A stretch of 64,000 nucleotides of DNA from Chamaecrista fasciculata. Taxonomy: Eukaryota; Streptophyta; Magnoliopsida; Fabales; Fabaceae. This document shows positions 25,201-35,269 of the stretch, piece by piece. The stretch lies in assembly GCA_003254925.1 (NCBI GenBank), contig QANZ01050028.1, forward strand, positions 98,803 through 162,802. Direction: 5' to 3'. Position numbers and translations under genes: made by a program. Position 1 is the stretch's first letter; every line of letters starts with the position of its first letter. The notes below the pieces were generated by a model that was given only the letters and a program-made list of their open reading frames with translations, ran no database searches and was not told where the DNA came from.

Positions 25201-25926
25201 TTTTTGTGAATGAGATGGAAACAAAGTTTTATAACAATAATCCATAAACCACTGACCTGCTGCGCACTGCTCAAAGCAGCTGATCCATAGACAGAGCTAT
25301 ATTGTCCCCCATATTGGGTAGATGTAGAAGAATGAGCCCGATACCCACCAACATCAAGTTCCTGAGAACCTCCTAATATTGCTGAATGCCGAGAAGCCAC
25401 AGAATGTTGACTAACATCAGGTCCTCCAACAGAACCTCCAGAATAACCAGTACCCAACTGCCAAAAAATTAGTAAAAAAAACCATAAAAACCATATCAGA
25501 TCCATGAATCATCAAGCTGACTATATGACATAAAATGAAAATTGTAAAACTTTCACCCTTATGTATTACTCATAAACAGATACAAATATGTTTCTCCTTC
25601 ATAAAAAGAAAAAACGGATTTCCTATGGTAAGTTCAGCAGGAAAGCACAAAGAAAAATATCGAAACATCAGAATTCCATCTGAAAGCCTTCAGAGAAGCT
25701 TATGACATGAGAATGAGTAAAAAAGATGTAATGGGATGAGAAACCCAGCATTCACAAACCAGACCTATATATCAACAGATAGTGCACATAATGCCCAAGG
25801 GAGCACATAATATCATCTCGAAAAACAGAAACGAACACGTAAGAACGAAAGGCTTACATTCTGGGCATATGCAGATTGACCAGCGTAAGATTGGCCGTAA
25901 CCGCTACTCCCTCTTGAGGAATACAT
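16284..25926 (-). CDS. RSA1: RSA1-type protein (DBC1-like plus EF-hand-like)
   Basis: Twenty exons, with joins in phase, give 1389 residues. In gene order they are 25926-25858, 25457-25257, 24713-24426, 24283-24180, 23926-23216, 23103-23058, 22344-22252, 22156-22101, 21622-21502, 20434-20223, 20138-20075, 19386-19213, 19094-19064, 18950-17857, 17769-17695, 17537-17463, 17360-16800, 16691-16650, 16574-16512 and 16373-16284. The N terminus is Ser/Gly/Tyr-rich. Residues ~330-420 are an Arg/Glu repeat. Residues ~460-520 hold the conserved VDSERDYLSLDKRYPRLFVS block. Residues ~563-700 match the DBC1/CCAR inactive Nudix region (CNILRFAVLKKDHSFMAVGG). Residues ~724-1088 are Lys-rich, ~1140-1320 acidic, and the end is EF-hand-like (AFRFFDRNRVGYIR). 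Arabidopsis SHORT ROOT IN SALT MEDIUM 1 is a nuclear calcium-binding regulator of salt-response transcription. That role is inferred here from family resemblance. Confidence 0.88.
23284..23366 (-). repeat. In-frame 21-bp minisatellite in RSA1-type exon 5
   Basis: Three to four 21-base units encode heptads of the form xPRATSK (with D, G, A and D in the first position). They lie just after the Arg/Glu-rich tract. Because the unit length is a multiple of three, copy changes keep the frame. Confidence 0.85.
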
Positions 25927-26330
25927 ATTCCTTCACATGAAAGGAAAATCAAGAATCCTGCAACGTAGACAAAACCGAAAATTGATCATAAAAGAAGCAG
26001 TGAACACGAACAAGACGAACGCAAATTTCAAATTCGTTCATTAAAAAGACCCAAATAGGAAAATTTGGGAAAAAGCAATCCCCAAAATGGGACTTACAGA
26101 ATAGAAAAAGGAATTGACGAAAACGAAATTGATGGGGAAGGCGAAAACTTTATTGGGAGAAGTGATGAACCCTAGAAGAGTGTACTAGAGAAGGCGTCTC
26201 AGGTAGTAGTGAACGGACATCAACGTTATCTATCGCATGAAGATTGAAGAAGGGCGTTCGTTCGACCGAGAACACACTGAGAATGACTGAATATGAGTCA
26301 GAGACGCAGAGAGAGGGTTTTCGCGGGTTT
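25927..26330 (-). promoter_or_regulatory. RSA1-type 5' UTR with leader intron
   Basis: Upstream of the start codon, an acceptor-like TTGCAG ends at 25958 and a strong donor TCT|GTAAGT lies at 26097. This indicates a 140-base intron in the 5' leader. The leader continues to roughly 26300. The promoter itself was not resolved. Confidence 0.6.
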
Positions 26331-27367
26331 CATCGGGCCAATTTGGGCCTTTACTGAAGAACAAGTGACACACCCTAAAGCCCAAAAAAATCATAAAGCC
26401 GGATAAATTTTGGCCCAAGAAGAGCCCAAACCTTTTCTCATTTAGAATACAAAAGATTGAATATGTATGTTGTTGTCCTCTCTTCTATTTTTGTAAGAAT
26501 GTGAGGTTGTTTTTCTTATATTGAGTAGTGGGAGTTATATATTCTCTTTATGATTTCCTTATGACTAAGATATCGTTTTTTTAAAAAAAAAAATAAAAGA
26601 CAGGAGTTTCAGGTTTTTGTTAATATTTGCTTCTTAAAATATACAGGTTTTGGTTAATAAAATATTTTTTAACACAAAACAAATACGTTTTCAAGAGGAA
26701 AAAGCACTAGTCCGATAGCCCATAAAAGGTCCAATTTGAGAATCTGTTAAAATATAAGATACCCAATTATAAATTTTAGTTCATATTTTTGTTTAATATT
26801 ATGTGAAGACTTGTTGTGCTTAACAAGCCAATCTAAACACTATTTGTTTCGGTTATAAGTATTTTTTTTTTAAAAATCAATCCAAAATTTCAAATAGTCT
26901 GAAGTGTTATGAATTATGATGATTGAATCCATAAATGATTAAAAGGGCACATTGATCTTTCTGGTATTTAGACAAAAAAAAAATCTTTCTGGTATAGGAG
27001 TTTTGTTTTCTGAAAATATTTACTTTAGACTCTTTTAGATTTTCGCCACTGGCTCTAAACAAGAAACTTCACCTCAGTTGCAAAACCAGTTTAAAAACAA
27101 AACTCCGATAAATAAATTAAAAAAACAAAAAAAAAACTCCCTTTCAGAGAAAAATGAAAAGAAAAAAAATTTTAGAGAATTATGAAGAAGAATTTTCTTT
27201 TTACAAAAAAGCCAGGAAGTAGCATTGATCAAATCACTCGTGATCCCTATCTAATACTTTATGTGGGCCCAAGGCCGCAGTCCAAGCACACGCCTTGGCC
27301 CACCAATGGTGACGTGGACTCGGTTAAATCCAGAACTCAAAGTTTAGAAGAAACCTCTATAAAGGTA
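26331..27367. other. Intergenic, no gene seen
   Basis: AT-rich sequence with A and T runs. Open frames are short and lack similarity to anything I recognise. Confidence 0.5.
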
Positions 27368-27658
27368 CTCCTTCCGGTTTTATATATATATATATATATA
27401 TATATAATGTTTTAGAGAATTTTTTTATTTTAAAATATTTGATGTTTTACAAATTCAAGAGAACATTAATTAATTTTTTACCATTCTATCTCTATTATAT
27501 ATAGCAGTGTCATAAATGAATAAACATTTCCCAAGTAATTTAATAAAGATAGTTTAGTCTTTTTATCTCATTTTTCTCTTCATTCTAGGTGAACTAACCA
27601 TTTTCTTAATCAATGTGCATTTAGCTTAAACATCAGATATATAGAATCGGAGGGAGTA
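27366..27658. mobile_element. Stowaway-like MITE (Tc1/Mariner type)
   Basis: The 289-base unit 27368-27656 has termini CTCCTTCCGGTTTTATATAT on the left and, on the complementary strand, CTCCCTCCGATTCTATATAT on the right. It is flanked by TA on both sides (27366-27367 and 27657-27658). CTCC(C/T)TCCG termini with TA duplications are the hallmark of Stowaway MITEs. The interior contains a TAATAAAGATAGTTTAGTC word and no coding capacity. Confidence 0.85.
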
Positions 27659-30508
27659 AGTAAAAATATTCTATTTGATAAATAATAAATAAATAAATAA
27701 AAAACAAAATGAGAGGGTCATATTCAAAACTCAAAAGGCCAAAAAAGACAAAATATATATGAATAATAATACCAGGCCAAAAAAAAATTATGAATAATAA
27801 TAAGTAATATTTAAAAGGTGATCTAAATTTTCCCGTCTCCTTAATTGCGCATGCCAAGTTGTTAACATCACAGATTCATCATATTCATAGGTGGAAACTT
27901 AAAGGCCTCAATCAACGGTGGAGATTCCTCCGAATATTCTCTCGTTCAGTTCCCATTCATATCGAAATACTAACCTTATATTATTGGATAAACAACAAAA
28001 ACAACTTTCTGTATCACTCTAATTTATGGAATGTTTTCTCATTGAACTTGAACAATAAAAAAATCTTCAATGGTATAGTTTGGACTTTTGGTGTAAGGAT
28101 TAGCGATAGGCTGAATTAATTCGTTTTTGTTATTTTAATAAATTTAATTGATTTAATTATGTAGTAGTAAATAACTAATTAAATCTACGTATTTTGCAAA
28201 AATTAAATTATTTCAATGTAACATTGATTATTTTGAGTTTAACTGTTTTGGGAAATATTAAATATATATAAAGTTTATAGAAAATTAACTTTTTTTTAAA
28301 CATGGATACTCACACGGATATAGACACATCACATGTCGAATTCTTAAAATTACATGATATCACACGATATATATATGTATGTGTTGTATCATGATAAGTC
28401 AAATTCTTTATAAGAAATTAATCTTAGACAATATAATGTGGGTGTTGATTAACTTTCATATTCTTAGTTGCGCTTCTAAATGGGTAAATGTAAAGATTTG
28501 AGTTCATTGATCATCTTATTATTATTATTGGATGGTACATTGGATGATTATATGTGGCGTATTCAGCAGTACCATGTATGCATTTAACATCCACATCATT
28601 AATTAGGTCATATAATAGATCTTTTTAAGAGTTAACTATTAGATGTTTGTTATTATTCATGTATCAATTCGTTTATTTCCATATAATTTTTTTGTTACAA
28701 AGCAATCCCCTATGTTTATATATTTTTTATCCTAAACTATTGAATATTATCATATTTATTTCGTTTTAACTTCGAATTTAAAGAATCTAAAGCTATAAAT
28801 TGTTTTTAATGAGTCTTTTATCTATTAAGTTGAGATCAATATCAAAGGATATCAAAGTGGACCCCATAAGTGACTTACTCATTTCATAGTTATATGAATG
28901 ATATTAGTCATGTTTTTTTTTTATTTAAGGTTAAATTTGATGAGTTTGGAGTTATAACTATTAGATTTTTTTTTTTTCATATAGTTGGGACTCTAGGTAA
29001 ACAAGCTAAAAAACACACCTCAAAAGCGAGCTTGTGACCACAAACAAAAAATGCATGGCAACAAAAAAATCTAATCTATATATAAAAGACCAAAATGAAA
29101 TTTTAACCTATATATATATATTGCCATTATTCGCTCTCATAAAACTTTATGCTTATCCTAAGTCCTGACCTACCCCTTTTGGCAATGGACACGCGTCACT
29201 TTGGTAAGTGGGGCTGATAGCTACTTTTGTTGACTGAATACTCATTACTCAATACACCAACCAACCTATGTTTTAATTAATAGATAGATAATAGATAAAT
29301 CATTGGTCACTCAAATGTTTATCCACTTCTACTTTCTCATCATTCCACATCTATGTGTCCCATACTCAGTCCTATATAGTCCTATGCAAGCAATCTTGTT
29401 ATTTTCTTTCTACGGAAGACAAAATTTAAGGGAAAACAAAAAAAAAATCAGCCACTGAAAATAAACATATATTTGATTAGAGTTGTAGAATTTTAGTATA
29501 TTAATTCATGCATCCATATTTCAAAAGTCATATCTCTTAACATCTCTTTTGATGTGGGGCGTTCACTATTTCAATGTTAACAATCCCACTATTATATTCG
29601 TTTTTTTTTTTTTGTCTTTAGATATAAGTTATTTAATGAAAGTAGTTTTTTTTTTTTGTTTTCAAAATGACATTTTAATTTATTGTAAAATATATAGCAT
29701 CATAAGGAAAACACTAGAAACAATTCATTTATAAATATGGTTATTGTGTTTTCGATGGAATTTTCTTTTTCTTAAAAGTTAAAAATATAACAATTGACAA
29801 ATGAGTGAAACTATGAGCAATATGTAATATAGATGAAGAATATTCCCATGAATAGACAAAATAAATAGAGCCCTATCCAAATAAAGTTGTCATAGTTTTT
29901 CATTCAAAGATTCAAGAACAAAAGTCAGTCAAACATAGATGAAAGAGTCGTGGGAACAATCCCTAAATCTCTGTACACACTTTATATATATGTACACATC
30001 ACACATGCATGTATAAGTGCAAAATAATGAGTGGAATTTATTATTGAGATTCTTTTTTTTATGTGAACTAAGATATTTAGTGCGGATAATAATGACTAAT
30101 TATTTTATCATAAGTTCTCTATTTTAAAGGTTACTAATTTGATTTGATTACAAAACGTTTTTAAACCTAGTGAAAAAATTATTTTACTTTTACTAAGTAC
30201 CATATCGAATAATTTAGTACAATAAATAAAATTTAAAGTTTTATAAATATAGCTAATTTTGTTAAAATATTTTTTTATTATAATTAAATATACGACTCAG
30301 ATTGAGTTGGAATTAATAAAGATGAAATCACTTAAGTCAAACGAATAATCCAAAAGCATTTGTTAAAATTATTGGGTAGACGATAATAACTAAAGAGCTC
30401 CTAAAATTTATTTTTCTTATTTATGAAACAATAATAATAATAATAATAATATAAATACGCGAGCCTATAAGCGGATGACGCATGTTCTAAGAAGTAGGAA
30501 TATAGAAG
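27659..30508. other. Long AT-rich intergenic region
   Basis: About 2.85 kb with no convincing reading frame. It holds several short TA tracts and T runs. The last few hundred bases form the distal promoter of the NAC gene, with an (AAT)n tract near 30430-30450. Confidence 0.5.
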
Positions 30509-30516
30509 TCACGTGA
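30509..30516. promoter_or_regulatory. G-box/ABRE-like palindrome upstream of NAC gene
   Basis: TCACGTGA, a full palindrome with a CACGTG core, lies ~260 bases before the NAC start codon. The site could bind bZIP (ABF type) or bHLH factors. A TGACGC word lies ~35 bases upstream. NAP-type NAC genes are known to respond to abscisic acid and age, so such a site fits, but its use here is inference. Confidence 0.45.
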
Positions 30517-30775
30517 GGACCCAATCAAAGCTAAGCACCTCCACAAAACGACAAAAATCTTCAAGCATAAAAGCACAGCTCATCCATCTCGTTTCAAAAA
30601 TTTCAATTTTCAAACTCTTTCATTTCTCTCCAAAACTCCCTAACATCAAGTGATATTTTGATATTGTTCTTCTTCTTCTTCCCATTGTCTCCGTTTCACC
30701 GTTGTTTTGATATTTTGCACCTGGCACACCAAGTGTTTGATATATTGCCTCTGAGAACCCAAAATCAATTAATTA

Positions 30776-31906
30776 ATGGAGGTTTCAACAAGGTCGTCTG
30801 ACCTTCCCCCTGGCTTTAGGTTCCATCCCACTGACGAGGAACTCATCGTCTATTACCTTTGTAATCAAGCCACATCCAAGCCTTGCCCTGCATCCATCAT
30901 CCCAGAAGTCGATATCTACAAGTTTGATCCATGGCAGTTGCCTGGTATACATACATCCACAAATATTCTTATTTCTCTTTCTTTGTTGCTCTAGATGTAT
31001 AAACATGTTTTGGTATAGACTCTGTCACTAATCCGTATGATTATAGTGGGAGAGTCTATTAATGGGTTAGTTGGATTTACAATATGGTTATGTGAATAGG
31101 TTTTTTGTGGTTCATGAATCTTGAATTGTGATGGATTGATTGATCGATGATGCAGAGAAAGCAGAGTTTGGGGAGAATGAATGGTATTTCTTCAGCCCAC
31201 GAGACAGGAAGTACCCAAATGGGGTGAGGCCAAACAGAGCCACTGTGTCTGGGTACTGGAAGGCCACTGGCACAGACAAAGCCATCTATAGTGGTGGTAA
31301 GCATATTGGGGTCAAGAAAGCTCTTGTCTTTTACAAGGGTAGGCCCCCAAAGGGCATTAAAACTGATTGGATCATGCATGAGTATCGCCTTATTGGATCA
31401 AAGAGACAACCCACCAAGCACATGGGCTCCATGAGAGTAAGCCATCATCATCACTTTTTTTTTTTTATGATTTTTCAAGTTTCAATATTGATTGCTCTGT
31501 GTGTTGATTGACGTTTAATTTCCTCTGGCTATATCAGCTGGATGATTGGGTGCTGTGTAGGATCTACAAGAAGAAGAACATAGCAAAAGGATTTGATTTG
31601 AAGGAGGAGGAATTATACACAGAAGCATCCCAGATGAACAATATAACAGCAGTGAATGAGAGTAATGATGAACAGACACAACAAATGATGATGATGAAAT
31701 TCCCTAGGAATTGCTCACTCACTCATCTTCTGGACATGGAATACTTGCCTCCAATCTCACAACTTCTCTCTGATGCTTCATATAACTCAACCTTTGACTA
31801 CCAAATTAACTCTGCTTATAATAACGCTTCTGGTGGCAATGGAAATATAAGCTTTGAAATGCCTAACCATTATTATGCACCATCATCAACCAGCCAATGG
31901 TTATGA
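30776..31906 (+). CDS. NAP: NAC transcription factor, NAP (NAC029-like) subgroup
   Basis: Exons 30776-30944, 31156-31436 and 31538-31906 give 272 residues with phases that agree. The NAC DNA-binding domain covers residues ~10-165 with subdomains A to [20 protein letters not shown], the [13 protein letters not shown] block, [29 protein letters not shown] and [10 protein letters not shown], then [12 protein letters not shown]. The two-intron layout is standard for the family. The C-terminal ~105 residues are Asn/Ser/Met-rich and acidic in part, as expected of an activation region. The domain sequence and the opening [13 protein letters not shown] place it close to Arabidopsis NAP, a senescence-promoting nuclear regulator. 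Subgroup assignment is by eye; the NAC call itself is certain. Confidence 0.93.
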
Positions 31907-31990
31907 TTCAAGTGTCTGATCTGAAAGGGTATCGTTGGGATCAAAAAGAAAGAGGGTTTGGACTTTGGATGATACTTGGATAAATTAGGA

Positions 31991-32200
31991 GTAAATCTAT
32001 TTTTTAGTCCTTAAATTTGCTTAAAAATGATAATTTAATCCCTAAATATTGAAAATATAATTTTTATTGCCTGATCTCTTATATGTGAAGACTAAATAAT
32101 TGATCTTCATAAAAAATTAGAGATCAAAAAATACATTTTCAATATTCAAGGATTAAATCGTAATTTTGAGATAAATTTAAAGACTGAAAAATTAAATTTC
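31991..32200. repeat. Foldback MITE in NAC 3' flank
   Basis: Left arm 31991-~32070 (TTTTTTAGTCCTTAAATTTG and then TAATTTAATCCCTAAATATTG) pairs with the right arm ~32115-32200 as an imperfect inverted repeat of ~85 bases per arm with a short loop. It begins only 85 bases after the NAC stop codon, so it probably lies in the 3' UTR. No transposase and no clear target duplication were seen. Confidence 0.75.
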
Positions 32201-34156
32201 CTCATTGATTAATCGTTCAGAAAATGATATGACGATAATCTTATTAAAGAATTGTCCTGAAGATTCTTTAATTTTCCATGAAAAATATATTATATATATG
32301 TCACAGTAATGGTGGGACTTACAGTGACATCTAATCTGATAGCTCAGATGACATCTAATTTTGAACACAAGAACGACCTTATTGGCTCTTTTAATTTAAG
32401 TGCACAAATCTGGAAGTACCTTCCTTTTTCTGATACAATTCATCAAGTCTAAATGCTCAACATGGCATCATAGTATAATATTTAAAAAGGGAAAACAAAG
32501 AAAACAAAGCAAAATGGTGAGGTCATGTTTTTGGAAGCATTTGAAGCCTAATATGGTTAAACAACCCGCTTAACCTGCGTTGAGATTATTATAATAATTT
32601 GGGATAATGAAGGATATAATTGAGGAACACTACAAAACAAGTCAATAATGGAAACCAAAGCGTGCAATAATTTTAATCAACTATTCGTCCTTGTGTTGTA
32701 CTATGTCTATGTGTTGCTTCCTTATCCAAAAAGGTAATAACTACAAGCATTCAAATAATATTAATAACTAATTAGTCTCTTACAAGTTACAACATAATAG
32801 ACATATGGGCATTCTATTTATTGTCTTACCGCATTTTAAACATAATTATTTTCAGTAAAAAATACTTGTTAAAAATTAAGAGATACTGAGATAGTATCAA
32901 ATGCTCATATATAATTTACTAGCCGTGTGAAAAGCAAAATAAAATGAGGCGTTTGTTTAGGACACTAGCTTCTGCTACTTCTGCGTGCGCTATATGGTAG
33001 GTGGGGCTGAGAATGACATTTTCCATTCCAAAATAAGAGGCATTATGTTCTCAAGTCAAACATATAGTCATTAGATAGCGTAACATAATTTTGATGTCAT
33101 CCATTTCTAGTTTGATGGTGGTGATGAATTTTTAATTAATGATTAAATTGTCAGTACTGTTCATTTTTTAGGAGCTGAGAGCCTAAGACAAAACGATTTA
33201 GGGGATATTTGCTATTAGGTAGGTTAAGGACAAGATTACACCAAGGATGCATGTGTGAAGCGAAAGTGGATCCTTTACCATACTTTTATTGGTATTGTCT
33301 TTACTGTAACAAATTCCAGGCCATTCATTAGATCTAAGGGCTCACACATTGCCACATGTCTTTGCTGTAACAAAATCCAGGCCATTCATTAAATTTAAGG
33401 GATCCTCTACCATACTTTTACTTTTACTGGTATTGTCAGTCATAAATCGCAATTTGATCTGTAATTTTTTTTTACGTTAATAAAATCACAGTTCATTATG
33501 CGATTTTATTTTTAAAAAAAAATTGAAAAACAACGGGTGCCAAGTGGCACCCAGAGAATAAATTTTTTTTGGGTGATTGAATTTTTTTTTCTTTTTTTTT
33601 TATTATATAAATAAAAAAACCTTCAATTCCCTTTGTGTCCCCCTCCCACCAAAAGAATCATCTCTCTCTAAATCACAAACCGACCTCACTCATGTCAATG
33701 TTATCGTTTTGATTCATATTGATTTTGATTCATTTTTCTCAAAAGACAACACCCAAAAGTAAAATTTGTAATCCTTTTCCTAACCTTTGTTGTGTATGCC
33801 TAGGAAGTAGTAGACTATAGGCCAAAAGCCAAAAAATAATAAAACAAAACACTGTGGCATGTATTGAATTAATTATTTGAGTTCATCCATAACTTAATCT
33901 TATCCTACACAAATAACGGCGCCAAATTCTGATAACTTCAGCTTTTGCACACTGATAATGCTTCAAAACACGCTTTCTTTCTTTCTTTCACATTACATGC
34001 AATGCAACCACTTCTCCTAGATTTCGTGAGGATTGAGAACAAAACTCAGAATATTCTTTGATTGATGCAAAAGCTAAGACGAGTTAGGTGGTCAAACTTT
34101 ACTTTCTTCAAGCCACCATGTATGCTTTCCATTGTATATGTTGATATATAATTATG
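32201..34156. other. Intergenic, no gene seen
   Basis: AT-rich sequence with a pair of direct repeats near 33.3-33.4 kb (listed separately) and homopolymer A/T runs near 33.5-33.6 kb. I see no gene. Confidence 0.5.
33268..33438 (+). repeat. Direct repeats in mirrored module order
   Basis: A 41-base segment at 33300-33340 (CTGTAACAAATTCCAGGCCA...) recurs at 33361-33401 with few changes. A second module, GATCC(T)TTACCATACTTTTA...GGTATTGTC, occurs before the first copy (33268-33299) and again after the second (33401-33438). The order is 1-2-2'-1', all on the same strand. Confidence 0.8.
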
Positions 34157-34455
34157 TGTTGGGTGAGAGCGCAACCCACACAAAAAATAAAGGAAGAGGA
34201 AATGGAGAAACGAACACAAAACTTTAACGTGGTTTGGTGCCTCAAGACCTACTCCACGACCCCCTCTGGGACAAACTTCACTATATATAATTTTTGCACG
34301 AAAAAAATTACAAACCCTCCCCAATACACCTATTAAGATTTTTATATAAATTGTGGCGTCTTAGAAGCTTATATCTCACTCTTATTTATACAAGCCTCAC
34401 ACCCTCTCATTTTTTATTCCCACCTATGTGGGACTTACAATGAATAAACCCAACA
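34157..34455 (+). mobile_element. Small solo LTR (TGTTGGGT...ACCCAACA)
   Basis: The unit is ~299 bases with perfect 8-base inverted ends TGTTGGGT and ACCCAACA. It contains an ACGTGGTTTGG...CTACTCCACGA segment typical of many plant LTRs. Flanking pentamers are TTATG and ATATG, four of five bases matching, so the target duplication is only approximate. No internal retroelement sequence adjoins it, hence a solo LTR or a TRIM-sized element. Confidence 0.65.
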
Positions 34456-35269
34456 ATATGAGCATGCAGATGCTTCAACATCTGACATATGCTTTGACAA
34501 TTGATACACATATATATATATATAAACTACCCACGCGTGCCTTTGTTTTATAGTTCTATTTTACAAGTTAAAACAGTCATGACATCAGAGTTTTTAGAAC
34601 TAAAATAGTAAGTGATTCAATTATTGTTGTTCTCTTCAGCATTTTTAATGCTTACTTGAGGTTTACATAATAGATAATGTAACATAGCCATAATTTTTTA
34701 AGAGAAATGGAATGACATAGCTGTCAGATTTTCAAGTTTAAACCAGTCTGTCAGAGAAAGAAAATAGTACACCACAAGTTCTAGAAAACTCAAATATACG
34801 TGGTTCTTTGATCCATGTTCACAGGCCAAAAGTAAGAAAGAGACATAAAGAATGAAGCTAGTAAATGGAATTAATGAATCAAATATCATTCTTAATTGAC
34901 ATGGATGTTTGTTGTCAAATTCTTTAATAAACATGTGGATAGTTTATAACTCAGTTCCTAACTATTGATGATTTGACTCTCTTTTTTTCTTTTTTTCTTT
35001 AAAAAAATCAACACAAATCAACTTTACCAATACGTCACAAATGAGCCAAGCATTTTGAGACACTCAAGACAAGATTTCTCCTTGCAGAAGAAAACATGAA
35101 TCAGCATGAACAAAATCAAGAATTAGTTAGGAAAAAACATAACATACGTACTATTATTATATACCATTACCAATATGTAAGATTATTTACAGTTCTGTAC
35201 TCTTAAATATGTTCATACAATAATCATAAAAAAGTCTGAACATCAATTAGGGACATACTCAAGATCAAG
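34456..35269. other. Intergenic, no gene seen
   Basis: AT-rich sequence between the solo LTR and the 3' end of the Mpo1-like gene. The part close to 35269 is likely the 3' UTR of that minus-strand gene. Confidence 0.5.

Noticed and set aside
27859-28119. 86-residue frame in AT-rich intergenic DNA
   Set aside because: No similarity, no splice or promoter context, and typical of chance frames.
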